Shown piece by piece: positions 17,029-26,544 of a stretch of DNA of 64,000 bases. The position numbers and the translations under genes were made by a program. The number at the start of each line of letters is the position of its first letter. Position 1 is the stretch's first letter. The notes below the pieces were generated by a model. That model was not told the DNA's origin, did not search any database, and was given only the letters and a program-made list of their open reading frames with translations. This DNA is from Persephonella sp. IF05-L8 (lineage in GTDB: Bacteria > Aquificota > Aquificia > Aquificales > Hydrogenothermaceae): the NCBI RefSeq assembly GCF_000703045.1, contig NZ_JNLJ01000005.1, forward strand, positions 349,023 through 413,022, written 5' to 3'.

Positions 17029-18276
17029 ATGGGGAAACAAAATATTGTGGTAGCCCTTGATATCGGAACATCAAAAATAACAGCCCTTGTAGGGGATATA
17101 GACGAATCAGGGGATTTGCACATTGTAGGTCATGGGGAGGTTCCTTCAAAAGGAATTGAAAAGGGAATTATTACAAAACCCAATGATGTTATTAACTCAA
17201 TAAGAAAAGCCATAGATATGGCAGAAAGTATTTCAGGAATTAAAATCAGCGGTGTGGTTGCAAATGTAAGTGGATATCATCTTGAGTGTAGAAACGACAG
17301 TGAAAAGGTAGAGTTTAATACTCCACAAAAGATGATAACCCAGATGGACATTAACCAGTTAATAGAAAAAGTTTCTTCCAAGCTCCAGCCACAAAAGGAA
17401 AATTTAGAAGTAATCCATATAATACCTCAAAAATATATACTTGATGATGAAGACGAAGTTATAGACCCTGTTGGACTGGTTGCATCCAGAATAGAAGCGA
17501 AATTCCATATAGTTCTTGACAAGATTAATGCATTCACTAATTTAAAGAAAGTTATTGAAGCTGCAGGCCTTAGGGTTATAGATTTCGTTGCCAATCCAAT
17601 AGCATCTTCAACGGCGGTCCTTTATCCTGAAGAAAAAGAGATGGGAATTGTGGTGCTGGACATCGGAGCTGGAACTACAGATATGGCTGTTTACAAAGAA
17701 GGAAGCATAGAATATATAAAATCTCTTCCTGTAGGTGGAAATCAAATCACAATGGATATTGCCCACAGATTTAAAGTTTCCAAAGAAGAAGCAGAAAGCC
17801 TTAAAATAGAGTATGGTGCTGCAATAACAGATGTTGCACAGGAAGATATGATAGAAGTTTATCCAAGAGGTAGCGAAGAACCTGTTCATGTAGACCACTA
17901 CGAGCTTATTGATACTATAGAAGCCAGACTTTCTGAGATATTTGACCTTGTGAAAACACATCTTGAAGAACAAGGCATTGAAAACAGACTAAACGGAGGA
18001 ATAGTTTTAACTGGAGGAGTAGCAAACACACTCTATATAAAAGAACTGGCAGAAAGTATATTCAATACAGATGTTAGAATTGGTAAACCTAAAGATTATA
18101 CAGGTTTTAGTGATAAAGTTGCCTACCCAGAATACTCAACTTCCATTGGTATGCTCCAGTTCGTAAAAAATAAGGCATTATCCTCAATGCACGCTCCGGT
18201 GGTCTCCAATAACTCAGGATTTGATATCTTTGCCCTTGGAAGGTCATTTATAGAAAAAATAAAAAGTATCTTTTAG
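17029..18276 (+). CDS. ftsA: Cell division protein FtsA
   Basis: The 415-residue actin-like ATPase has phosphate-1 ALDIGTSKITALVG, phosphate-2 VVLDIGAGTTDMAVY near residue 207 and the adenosine loop LTGGVANT near residue 327. An SHS2-type 1C domain fills roughly residues 85-165. The last 12 residues, FIEKIKSIF-like, form the membrane-targeting amphipathic helix. FtsA tethers FtsZ filaments to the membrane. The ftsZ gene starts 18 bases later behind an AGGAGG. Confidence 0.96.
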   Translation: MGKQNIVVALDIGTSKITALVGDIDESGDLHIVGHGEVPSKGIEKGIITKPNDVINSIRKAIDMAESISGIKISGVVANVSGYHLECRNDSEKVEFNTPQKMITQMDINQLIEKVSSKLQPQKENLEVIHIIPQKYILDDEDEVIDPVGLVASRIEAKFHIVLDKINAFTNLKKVIEAAGLRVIDFVANPIASSTAVLYPEEKEMGIVVLDIGAGTTDMAVYKEGSIEYIKSLPVGGNQITMDIAHRFKVSKEEAESLKIEYGAAITDVAQEDMIEVYPRGSEEPVHVDHYELIDTIEARLSEIFDLVKTHLEEQGIENRLNGGIVLTGGVANTLYIKELAESIFNTDVRIGKPKDYTGFSDKVAYPEYSTSIGMLQFVKNKALSSMHAPVVSNNSGFDIFALGRSFIEKIKSIF

Positions 18277-18294
18277 CCACAGGAGGTTTTAGTT

Positions 18295-19446
18295 ATGGAA
18301 AATTTTAATTACGACTCAAAAAACCCATCAAAAATTAAGGTATTTGGTGTAGGTGGTGGTGGCAGTAATGCTGTTGCCAGAATGTATCAAGAAGGTTTGC
18401 AGGATGTTGAGTTATATATAGTAAATACTGATAAACAGCATCTTGATTCCCTTGATGTTCCCAACAAAATTCATATAGGTGAGAACATAACAAAAGGACT
18501 TGGTGCAGGCTCAAAACCTGAAAGAGGAGAAGAGGCTGCCAAAGAAAATCTGGATAAGATAAAGGAAGCCATAGACGGTGCTGATATGATTTTTATTGCA
18601 GCTGGTCTTGGAGGTGGAACAGGAACAGGAGCTTCGCCAGTTATTGCTCAGGCTGCAAAAGAAATGGGAATTTTAACTGTGGCTGTGGTAACAAGACCAT
18701 TTGATTTTGAAGGTCCCAGAAGAGCCCAGATTGCAGAGGAAGGCCTTCAAAAACTAAAGGATGTGGTTGATACCTATATTGTTATTCATAACCAAAAGCT
18801 GACAACAATAGCCGGAAAAAGATTTACATTCCAGGAAGCTTTTAAACTGGTTGATAGTATCTTATATAAAGCAGTTAGAGGTATTACAGACCTTATTCTT
18901 GTTCCTGGGCTTATTAATGTTGACTTTGCTGATGTTCAGACAATTATGGAAAATGGTGGAAAAGCTCTAATTGGTGTAGGCTCAGGAAGAGGAGAAAACA
19001 AGATAGAAGAAGCTGTTATGTCTGCAACCACATCACCACTTCTTGAGGGTGTCTCTATTGATGGAGCAAGAAGACTGCTTGTTAATGTTGAGGTAAGTAT
19101 GGACATCTCCTACGCAGATGTTGAGGACGCAATAGCACAGATTAAAGAGCAGGCTCATGATAGTGCACATATTATCTTTGGTGCATCCCTTAATCAGAAC
19201 CTTGAAGATGAGATGAGAATAACCGTAGTTGCGACAGATTTTGAAAGTGAAAGACCTTCCGAAGTATCAAAACCAAAAACAAAAAGAATAATAGAAAGAA
19301 AGCTTAGGAAACCACAACCATCTCAAATAGAAAAAGAAGAAATTATTGAAGAAACTCTTCCAGGGAACCTGATAAATGAGGTAGAATATGAAGACTTAGA
19401 TATTCCTGCTTACATCAGGAAAAGGAAAGGTGGTGGTATTAATTGA
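18295..19446 (+). CDS. ftsZ: Cell division GTPase FtsZ
   Basis: The 383-residue tubulin homologue has the G-box [12 protein letters not shown] near residue 104 and the T7 loop [11 protein letters not shown] near residue 204. The charged, variable linker (about residues 320-365) leads to a C-terminal peptide, [11 protein letters not shown], that fits the consensus that binds FtsA and ZipA-type partners. FtsZ forms the division ring. The stop codon overlaps the TTG start of pgsA. Confidence 0.97.
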   Translation: MENFNYDSKNPSKIKVFGVGGGGSNAVARMYQEGLQDVELYIVNTDKQHLDSLDVPNKIHIGENITKGLGAGSKPERGEEAAKENLDKIKEAIDGADMIFIAAGLGGGTGTGASPVIAQAAKEMGILTVAVVTRPFDFEGPRRAQIAEEGLQKLKDVVDTYIVIHNQKLTTIAGKRFTFQEAFKLVDSILYKAVRGITDLILVPGLINVDFADVQTIMENGGKALIGVGSGRGENKIEEAVMSATTSPLLEGVSIDGARRLLVNVEVSMDISYADVEDAIAQIKEQAHDSAHIIFGASLNQNLEDEMRITVVATDFESERPSEVSKPKTKRIIERKLRKPQPSQIEKEEIIEETLPGNLINEVEYEDLDIPAYIRKRKGGGIN

Positions 19447-20009
19447 GTGTTGACGCCCACAGAGGTAAGTCATCAAATCTAATAAAAAATATAAGGCCGA
19501 TAAGTATAGCTAATCTTCTAACAATCTCAAGGCTGGCTATAACGCCAGTCTTGATTTATACAATTCTTAAAGATATGTATTTCTTCTCTGGAATTCTTGT
19601 TATTATCGCAGTTATATCAGACTGGCTGGATGGAATTATCGCAAGAAAAACTCAAGACGTAACAAAACATGGAGAACTCCTTGACCCTGCCGTTGATAAG
19701 ATATTTACTCTGTCTGTCCTTGTTGCTTTTGTGGAAAAACAAATAATCTCAACTTATATAGTTTTCCTGATTGTTCTCAGGGAAATGATGGTTACATGGT
19801 TCAGAAGTGTGATGGTAAATAAAGGAATAGTAGTACCTGCCTCATACTATGGAAAACTTAAAACAACTTTCCAGCTTTTAGCAATATTTTTCCTTAGCAT
19901 AAACCTGCAACAGTTAGGAATAATAATTTTATGGATTTCCATAATCCTTGCTTACTACTCAGGATTTGATTATCTTAAAATGTTCATTAAAGAAAAAGCA
20001 TGGCAGTAA
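19443..20009 (+). CDS. pgsA: CDP-diacylglycerol--glycerol-3-phosphate 3-phosphatidyltransferase
   Basis: The 188-residue membrane protein has the CDP-alcohol phosphotransferase signature near residues 60-85 (SDWLDGIIARKT, then GELLDPAVDKI). This gives the DG(x)2AR(x)8G(x)3D(x)3D pattern. Several hydrophobic helices follow. It makes phosphatidylglycerol phosphate. The only good start is a TTG overlapping the ftsZ stop, so its translation probably depends on ftsZ. Linking it to the division operon ties phospholipid supply to envelope growth. Confidence 0.92.
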   Translation: MSVDAHRGKSSNLIKNIRPISIANLLTISRLAITPVLIYTILKDMYFFSGILVIIAVISDWLDGIIARKTQDVTKHGELLDPAVDKIFTLSVLVAFVEKQIISTYIVFLIVLREMMVTWFRSVMVNKGIVVPASYYGKLKTTFQLLAIFFLSINLQQLGIIILWISIILAYYSGFDYLKMFIKEKAWQ

Positions 20010-20596
20010 GCATGAAAATAGCATATCTGATTTTTACATATCTTATTGGCTCAATACCTTTCGGCTATATTGTAGGAAAACTTTTTGGTAAAGATATAAC
20101 AAAAGAAGGTAGTGGAAATATTGGAGCTACCAATGTTACAAGAACCATAGGAAAAAAGGCAGGAATTCTTGTCCTTATTCTTGACCTGTTAAAAGGGTTT
20201 ATCCCTGTATTTTTTGCTAAAAATTATTTCCATTTTGAGCCTAAATTTATAGGCCTTGTTGCTGTTATGGCAGTCATAGGTCATTGTTTTTCTGTTTTTA
20301 TGAAATTTAAAGGTGGAAAAGGTGTTGCAACCGGTTTTGGAGTTTTGATTGCCCTTTCTGCCAAAGTTGCTTTAATAACTTTTATTTTATGGCTGGGTGT
20401 ATTCTTGGCTACAGGTTATGTATCATTGGCATCTATAATAGCAACTTCTTTCTCATGGGTAATGCTTGGAATTATTGAACAAAATCTATACTATACATGG
20501 GCAGCCCTTATTATATCTTTAATTATTGTGATGAAACATTCATCAAATATAGAAAGATTAATGAAAGGAACAGAAAACAGATTTATTTATAAATAA
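20000..20596 (+). CDS. plsY: Glycerol-3-phosphate acyltransferase PlsY
   Basis: The 198-residue polytopic protein has the three PlsY motifs: LIGSIPFGYIVGK, GSGNIGATNVTR near residue 38, and GHCFSVFMKFKGGKGVATGFG near residue 94. PlsY acylates glycerol-3-phosphate from acyl-phosphate in the first step of phospholipid synthesis. The 5' end overlaps pgsA by 10 bases. An ATG at 20012 would give the more usual MKIAYL start. Its stop abuts the stop of the convergent rel gene with no gap. Confidence 0.95.
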   Translation: MAVSMKIAYLIFTYLIGSIPFGYIVGKLFGKDITKEGSGNIGATNVTRTIGKKAGILVLILDLLKGFIPVFFAKNYFHFEPKFIGLVAVMAVIGHCFSVFMKFKGGKGVATGFGVLIALSAKVALITFILWLGVFLATGYVSLASIIATSFSWVMLGIIEQNLYYTWAALIISLIIVMKHSSNIERLMKGTENRFIYK

Positions 20597-22753
20597 TTAT
20601 CTTTTTTTGCATATTCTTGATACAGTATCTACTCCTTTTACTGAAGAAACGGATTTTAAAACCTTATTTAGATGGTCTAAATTCCTAACAGAAACTTTCA
20701 TATCAATAATAGCCTTCCCATCTCTGCGTGTCCTTATATTTGCACCAGATATGTTTGTTTTTGTTGATGCTATTGCGCTGGAAACATCAGCAAGTATTCC
20801 TGGTTTGTCTTCAGTTATAATTCTCAGATATGCAGGGAATAGATGATTACTTTTTTCTACATCCCAGATGGCATTTATGGTTCTTTCTGGTTCCTCTTTT
20901 AAAATATTTTGAACATTAGGGCAGTTTCTCTGATGTATGGAAATACCTTTACCTTTAACTATTACTCCGATAATATCATCACCTGGAATTGGACAGCAGC
21001 ATTTTGCTATAGAAGAAAGAATATTTGATATTCCATCAACCTCAATGGTTACATCTCTATCAACTTTTGTTTTTTGTTGCTGGCCTGATTTTGTTTTTTC
21101 TTTGTCTCCCCTAAGAATTCTTACAATTTTGTTAGGGGAAATCTTGCCCTCACCGACAGCAATTATAAAATCATCAAAAGATTTGAAATTAAACCTCTGG
21201 AGCAGTTTATTTTTTTCTTCTTCTGTCAGTTCTGAGGTTTTCTTACCTAATTTTTTCAAAAATTTATCTAAAAGCTTTTCCCCAAACTTTCTTAATCTGT
21301 TTCTTTCAAGTTTTGAAAGATATTGTTTTATATTGGTTTTTGCTTTTGATGTAACAACAAAATCCAGCCAGTCTCTACTTGGTTTATGGTATTTTGCTGT
21401 TATTATTTCAACCACATCACCACTTTTTAGTTTTGTATCTAACGGCACCATTCGGCCGTTTACTTTGGCTCCAGCAGTTTTGTGTCCAACCTGTGTATGA
21501 ATAGCATAGGCAAAATCAACAGGGGTTGCCCCTGCTGGTAGTTTAATCAGGTCTCCTTTTGGAGTAAATACAAAAATTTCCTCATTTGAGAGGTCTTCTT
21601 TTACGGAAGAGATAATCTCCGTTGAATTTCTATTTTCTTTTATTGATTCAAGTATATTCCTCAACCATGTAAATGATTGGAGGTCTTTCTCTGATATATG
21701 TTTTCCACCTTTATATCTCCAGTGGGCTGCGATACCTTCTTCTGCTATTTTGTGCATCTGCTTTGTTTTGATTTGTATCTCAACAAATTTACCACCGGGA
21801 CCAATTACTGTTGTATGTAATGCCTGATACATATTTGATTTTGGTAAGGATATATAATCCTTAAATCTTCCTGGAACTGGCGACCATATAGAATGGATTA
21901 AGCCCAGTGTTAGATAACACTCTTTCACAGAATTTACTATTATCCTTATCCCGTATATATCGTATATATCACTTAGAGTAACTCCTTTTCTGATGGTTTT
22001 TTCGTATATGCTGTATATATGCTTTGTTCTATACTGGATTTCAGCTTTTATCCCATGTTTCTCAAGCTCTTCCTGAATTTGAGGGACTATTTCCTCTCTT
22101 AGATATCTTTCCTGCTTATCCTTTGATTCTGCTATATACGTGGTGATTTTTTTATACTCTTCCGGATTTATATACATAAATGATTTATCTTCAAGTTCAC
22201 TTTTAATCTTCCATAATCCAAGTCTTGCAGCAAGGGGAGCGTATATATCAAGGGTTTCCTTTGCTATTCTAACTCTTTTGTGTTCAGGAAGTGCATCAAG
22301 AGTTCTTATATTATGCAGTCTGTCTGCCAGTTTTACCAGAATTACCCTGATATCTTTAGCCATAGAAACAATCATCTTTCTGAAATTTTCTGCTTCTGCT
22401 TCTTCTTTACTCTGGAACTTGTATTTTCCGATTTTTGTAACACCATCAACTATCAGGGCAACATCTTTACCAAATTTTTCTTCTATTTCTTCAAGTGTTG
22501 TATCTGTATCTTCAACAACATCATGTAGAAGAGCTGCAACTATTGAGGTTTTATCAAGTTTAAGTTCTGCGAGGGTTTTTGCTGCTTCTATAGGATGGAT
22601 ATAATAGGGTTCTCCTGATTTTCTGAACTGTCCTTTATGCTTTTCAACAATAAAATCAACAGTATCCTTTATCTGCTGGATATCTTCTTCTTTGAGATAG
22701 TCTAACTTATCTATAAGCTCATCTGCAGGATGCTTTTGAACTGTTCTTGCCAT
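20597..22753 (-). CDS. spoT: Bifunctional (p)ppGpp synthetase/hydrolase (Rel/SpoT)
   Basis: The 718-residue protein has an intact HD hydrolase domain (AALLHDVVEDTD near residue 72). A synthetase domain follows with the RFKD variant of the RXKD motif, typical of bifunctional enzymes, then SNMYQALHTTV near residue 310. Next come a TGS domain (FTPKGDLIKLPAGATPVDFAY near residue 393), a zinc-finger-like CCCPIPGDDI near residue 588 and a C-terminal ACT domain. It sets stringent-response alarmone levels. It is last in a three-gene minus-strand operon. The intact HD box indicates both activities are kept. Confidence 0.96.
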   Translation of the reverse strand: MARTVQKHPADELIDKLDYLKEEDIQQIKDTVDFIVEKHKGQFRKSGEPYYIHPIEAAKTLAELKLDKTSIVAALLHDVVEDTDTTLEEIEEKFGKDVALIVDGVTKIGKYKFQSKEEAEAENFRKMIVSMAKDIRVILVKLADRLHNIRTLDALPEHKRVRIAKETLDIYAPLAARLGLWKIKSELEDKSFMYINPEEYKKITTYIAESKDKQERYLREEIVPQIQEELEKHGIKAEIQYRTKHIYSIYEKTIRKGVTLSDIYDIYGIRIIVNSVKECYLTLGLIHSIWSPVPGRFKDYISLPKSNMYQALHTTVIGPGGKFVEIQIKTKQMHKIAEEGIAAHWRYKGGKHISEKDLQSFTWLRNILESIKENRNSTEIISSVKEDLSNEEIFVFTPKGDLIKLPAGATPVDFAYAIHTQVGHKTAGAKVNGRMVPLDTKLKSGDVVEIITAKYHKPSRDWLDFVVTSKAKTNIKQYLSKLERNRLRKFGEKLLDKFLKKLGKKTSELTEEEKNKLLQRFNFKSFDDFIIAVGEGKISPNKIVRILRGDKEKTKSGQQQKTKVDRDVTIEVDGISNILSSIAKCCCPIPGDDIIGVIVKGKGISIHQRNCPNVQNILKEEPERTINAIWDVEKSNHLFPAYLRIITEDKPGILADVSSAIASTKTNISGANIRTRRDGKAIIDMKVSVRNLDHLNKVLKSVSSVKGVDTVSRICKKR

Positions 22754-22817
22754 TTTAAAACTCTAAAAATTTAAATCTCATAACTCTAAAAATAAATGAC
22801 CTTACTTTTTTTGCAAG

Positions 22818-23111
22818 TTAGATAACAGCTTCCAGCCAGTTATCTCCGAGGTCTCCTATAATCTCAAGTGTAGGGTCATAATTTTTTTTAATATCATCAA
22901 GTATTTGATAGAGTTCATCTACATAGTCTGGAGAGGTTAGAAAATCAAGGATACCCTTTTTGCCACTTCTTGTTCTAGGTAGAGCTATTCTTCCATGTCC
23001 GTCAACGACCATGGATATAAAATTGAGTTTTTCAGGATTTACTCTAACAACCAGATTTATGCTTTTGCGAGGAGGATTTTCAAGCTTTTCTAAAATGTCT
23101 TCAGGTAACAT
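22818..23111 (-). CDS. Small conserved protein, DUF4911-like
   Basis: The 97-residue soluble protein has no signal peptide or membrane segment. The region RVNPEKLNFISMVVDGHGRIALPRTR and the following acidic helix recall the DUF4911 family, but I assign this only tentatively. It lies 64 bases upstream of rel and 9 bases downstream of the secreted-protein gene, so all three are probably one transcript. Function is unknown. Confidence 0.65.
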   Translation of the reverse strand: MLPEDILEKLENPPRKSINLVVRVNPEKLNFISMVVDGHGRIALPRTRSGKKGILDFLTSPDYVDELYQILDDIKKNYDPTLEIIGDLGDNWLEAVI

Positions 23112-23120
23112 CTTTAACCC

Positions 23121-24005
23121 TTAAAGAGATTTGATTAAATTAATAATATCTTCAAAGTCTTCTTCTGTTACAGAATAATTATCATATTTTTTATATAACT
23201 CGTTAAGTTTTTTTCTAATCTGGTTTATCTGCTCTCTACTTTCTTCGGATGAAACCCAGTAGGCTTTATTTATTGAATAAACTGCAGATTGTATATAACT
23301 TTTAGAGAGGGAGTAATCAACTGTATAGGAATATTTGGCTTTTACAAGATATGTTCTTGTCAGTGCTATATATAAATTTTCTCTGGTAGAAATTGCTATA
23401 AGTGGTGTCAAAGCAAGCTCAATAGCCTGTCTTGATTTATGATATTGACCTGCTCTTAGATGTTCCTGTGCAGTAACTATAAGATTTTTAGCTTCATCTA
23501 AAGGTTGGTCAATATTTGCTATGGATATCATATTTTGAACTTCCTGTAGTTTGTCTTTTGCTTTATTGTTTTTACCATTTTTAATTTTTTCATAAATATC
23601 CTGTAATTTTTCATTTATCTGTTGGTAATTATCAAGAATTCCACTTATTTCCTCTATATTTACCATCAAAACTCTAATATCGGTAGTGTAGTCCTCATTT
23701 GGATAAAGAGTTATCCTTTTTATTAGGCTTTCTATCTGTCTTCTAATAAAATAACCTGGCGAGTACTGGGACGCTTCGTTGAGAAAAAATAAAGTTCCAT
23801 TAAGATAATCTCTAATCTTAGAACGATTTATTATCTGTTGATTAAGAGCTGTATATGCATCTAATGAAAGATTTAAAGCTCTAAGTGTATAAAGCTTTAT
23901 ATTGTAAACCTGACTTTCTGTGAGACCCTCATTAACTATAGTTTTATCTGGCTTGGCAAAGGTAATATTAACAAAAACTAATAAAATTAATAAAATTTTT
24001 TTCAT
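23121..24005 (-). CDS. Exported helical protein of unknown function
   Basis: The 294-residue protein begins MKKILLILLVFVNITFAKP, a clear Sec signal with likely cleavage after Ala17. The mature part is almost entirely helix-forming, rich in Asn, Gln, Tyr and Lys. It carries repeated AxxxL-type segments around residues 150-250 (for example EHLRAGQYHKSRQAIELAL), vaguely reminiscent of YfdX-type or TPR-like bundles. I do not recognise a defined family. It heads the operon that ends in rel. Confidence 0.7.
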   Translation of the reverse strand: MKKILLILLVFVNITFAKPDKTIVNEGLTESQVYNIKLYTLRALNLSLDAYTALNQQIINRSKIRDYLNGTLFFLNEASQYSPGYFIRRQIESLIKRITLYPNEDYTTDIRVLMVNIEEISGILDNYQQINEKLQDIYEKIKNGKNNKAKDKLQEVQNMISIANIDQPLDEAKNLIVTAQEHLRAGQYHKSRQAIELALTPLIAISTRENLYIALTRTYLVKAKYSYTVDYSLSKSYIQSAVYSINKAYWVSSEESREQINQIRKKLNELYKKYDNYSVTEEDFEDIINLIKSL

Positions 24006-24082
24006 ATTTTTACCTTCTTTATTGCTTTTAAATCATTATATCATCCTACCCTGATAAAATTCAGATAAAAAATAAAACAGTG

Positions 24083-24111
24083 TTTGATTTTTCATTTTCC
24101 TTTGTTTATAA
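24083..24111 (+). promoter_or_regulatory. Strong sigma-70-type promoter for icd
   Basis: TTGATT (24083-24088) and consensus TATAAT (24106-24111) are spaced by exactly 17 bases, 50 bases before the icd ATG. This is the best promoter match I found in the window and fits high expression of a central carbon enzyme. Confidence 0.78.
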
Positions 24112-24161
24112 TTTTTTAGCCTTTATATAAATCTAAAAAAATAAGGTTAAGGAGGAAGCCT

Positions 24162-26408
24162 ATGGCTAAATTTAACATTGTATGGACAAAAGTTGACGAA
24201 GCTCCGCAGCTTGCAAGTTATTCGCTCTTACCAATTATGAGAGCTTTCACAAAAGATGCGAACATTGGTATTGAAGTAAGAGATATTTCCCTTGCAGGAA
24301 GAATTCTTGCACAATTCCCAGACCTTCTTCCTGAAGATAAAAGAGTTCCAGACGACCTTGCATACCTTGGCGAGCTTGTTTGGAAACCAGAAGCAAATAT
24401 AATGAAACTCCCTAACATCTCTGCATCTGTTCCACAGCTTAAAGAAGCTATTGCAGAGCTTCAAAACCAAGGATATCCATTACCAGATTATCCAGAAAAT
24501 CCTCAAACTGAAGAAGAAAAACAGATTAAAGAAAGATACGACAGATGTGTTGGTTCTGTAGTTAACCCAGTTCTCAGACAGGGTAACTCAGACAGAAGAC
24601 TTGCAAAATCTGTTAAAGAGTATGCTAAAAAACACCCTCACAAACTAAGAGATGTTTCTCCTCACTCAAAATCACACGTTGCCCACATGAAAACAGGTGA
24701 TTTCTATGAGCATGAGCAGTCAGTAATCATCGAAAAAGATACAAAAATCAAATACATCTTTGAAGACAAAAACGGAAACCAGACTGTTTTAAAAGAAGTA
24801 GAAGTTGGAAAAGGTGATGTTGTTGACGGAACATATATGAACAGAAAGGAGCTTAGAAAGTATTTTGAGGATGTTATAAATGTAGCTAAAGAAGAAGACA
24901 TTCTTTTCTCTCTCCACGTAAAAGCTACAATGATGAGGGTTTCTGACCCTGTTATCTTTGGAGATGCTATCAGAGTTTACTATGCAAAGCTGTTTGAAAG
25001 ACATGCTGACACATTAGAGAAACTTGGATGGAAACCAGAATTTGGTATGCAGGAGCTTGAAAACAGACTTGAGCAGCTTCCAGAAGAAGAAAGAGAAGCA
25101 ATCAAGAAAACAATAGAAGAAATCTATCAAGAAAGACCAAGAATGTATATGGTTGATTCTGATAAAGGAATAACAAACCTCCACATGCCAAACGACGTTA
25201 TCATTGACGCATCAGTTCCAGCTGTAATTAAAAATGGTCTTAAAGGATGGGGACCATCTGGAGAAGTTGATGATGTTGTTCTCTCTATCCCAGACAGGTC
25301 TTATGCAACTATGTATAAAGAAATCGTTGAAGATATAAAAGCAAGAGGACAGTTTGACCCAACAAAAATAGGAACTGTTCAGAACGTTGGTCTTATGGCT
25401 ATGAAAGCTGAAGAATACGGCTCCCACGATAAAACATTCTTCCCACCAGCAGACGGAAAAATGAAAGTTGTTGATGAGGATGGAAATGTTTTAATTGAGC
25501 ACTGTGTAAATGAAGGGGATATCTGGAGAAGCTGCATTACTAAAGACCTTGCTATAAGAGACTGGATTAAACTTGCTGTTAACAGAGCAAAAGACAGTGG
25601 ATATCCAATTGTATTCTGGCTTGATGAATACAGAGCTCATGACAAAAACCTCATTGAGATTGTAAAAGAAGAACTTCCAAAATATGACCTTGAAGGAATT
25701 GATTACTATATCAAAGCTCCTCAAGATGCTATGAAATTTACCCTTGCAAGATTTAGAAACGGCGAAAACACAATTGCAGTTACAGGAAACGTTTTAAGGG
25801 ATTACCTTACAGACCTGTTCCCAATCATTGAGGTTGGAACATCTGCAAGGTCACTTTCCATCGTTCCTCTTATTGCAGGTGGTGGAGTATTTGAAACAGG
25901 TGCAGGTGGTTCTGCTCCAAAGCATGTTGAGCAGTTCCAGAAAGAAGGACACTTAAGATGGGACTCCCTTGGAGAATTCCTTGCATTTGTTGAGGCATTA
26001 AGACATGCGTATAAGCAGATAAAAGCTATCTACCAGGAGGAAAATCCAAGATTACTTGTTCTTGCTGAAACACTTGACCAGGCTATTGGAAAATACCTTG
26101 AAAATGACAAGACACCAAAGAGAAAAGTTGGTGAATTAGATACAAGAGGCTCTCACTTCTACCTTGCACTCTACTGGGCAGAAGCTCTTGCAGCACAAAA
26201 CGAGGACAAAGAGCTTGCTGAGAAGTTTGCAAAAGTATACGCAGACCTGAAAGAAAATGAAGAAAAAATCCTTGAAGAGATTAAAGCTGCAGAAGGTAAG
26301 CCTACAGATGTAGGTGGATGGTATAATCCAGATGATGAAAAAGCTTCTAAAGCTATGAGACCTTCTGAAACATTAAACAGAATAATTGATGCACTTTTAG
26401 AAGGCTAA
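24162..26408 (+). CDS. icd: Isocitrate dehydrogenase (NADP), monomeric type
   Basis: At 748 residues the length fits the monomeric IDH class (about 740), not the 400-residue dimeric enzymes. Typical segments are WTKVDEAPQLASYSLLPI at the N-terminus, VNPVLRQGNSDRR near residue 132, SPHSKSHVAHMKTGDFY near residue 165, and VGTSARSLSIVPL and GAGGSAPKHVEQF near residues 560-590. In an autotroph with ATP-citrate lyase it would run reductively, carboxylating 2-oxoglutarate to isocitrate. AGGAGG lies before the ATG. A strong terminator separates it from aclB. Confidence 0.95.
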   Translation: MAKFNIVWTKVDEAPQLASYSLLPIMRAFTKDANIGIEVRDISLAGRILAQFPDLLPEDKRVPDDLAYLGELVWKPEANIMKLPNISASVPQLKEAIAELQNQGYPLPDYPENPQTEEEKQIKERYDRCVGSVVNPVLRQGNSDRRLAKSVKEYAKKHPHKLRDVSPHSKSHVAHMKTGDFYEHEQSVIIEKDTKIKYIFEDKNGNQTVLKEVEVGKGDVVDGTYMNRKELRKYFEDVINVAKEEDILFSLHVKATMMRVSDPVIFGDAIRVYYAKLFERHADTLEKLGWKPEFGMQELENRLEQLPEEEREAIKKTIEEIYQERPRMYMVDSDKGITNLHMPNDVIIDASVPAVIKNGLKGWGPSGEVDDVVLSIPDRSYATMYKEIVEDIKARGQFDPTKIGTVQNVGLMAMKAEEYGSHDKTFFPPADGKMKVVDEDGNVLIEHCVNEGDIWRSCITKDLAIRDWIKLAVNRAKDSGYPIVFWLDEYRAHDKNLIEIVKEELPKYDLEGIDYYIKAPQDAMKFTLARFRNGENTIAVTGNVLRDYLTDLFPIIEVGTSARSLSIVPLIAGGGVFETGAGGSAPKHVEQFQKEGHLRWDSLGEFLAFVEALRHAYKQIKAIYQEENPRLLVLAETLDQAIGKYLENDKTPKRKVGELDTRGSHFYLALYWAEALAAQNEDKELAEKFAKVYADLKENEEKILEEIKAAEGKPTDVGGWYNPDDEKASKAMRPSETLNRIIDALLEG

Positions 26409-26443
26409 TTGAAAAACAGAGAATTTTCTAAAAGCTTTTTGAT

Positions 26444-26483
26444 AGGGGCGTTTCTCAAAAATGGGAAGCGTCCCTTATTTTTT
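26444..26483 (+). terminator. Intrinsic terminator after icd
   Basis: A 13-base-pair stem with three G-U pairs is formed by aggggcgtttctc (26444-26456) and gggaagcgtccct (26463-26475), with a 6-base loop. A T-rich run follows. Confidence 0.88.
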
Positions 26484-26499
26484 GTTTATGTAAATTTAC

Positions 26500-26508
26500 T
26501 GATATAAT
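26500..26508 (+). promoter_or_regulatory. Extended -10 promoter for aclB
   Basis: TGATATAAT is an extended -10 (TGN plus consensus TATAAT at 26503-26508), 36 bases before the aclB ATG. Only poor T-rich matches to a -35 lie upstream, overlapping the icd terminator tail. Confidence 0.6.
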
Positions 26509-26544
26509 TTTCTTTTGAAATTCAAACATTTAAGGAGGACATAA

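Noticed and set aside
20937-21500. Plus-strand open frame of 187 codons opposite rel
   Set aside because: It lies wholly inside the conserved rel gene, has no ribosome site and its translation shows no recognisable motif.
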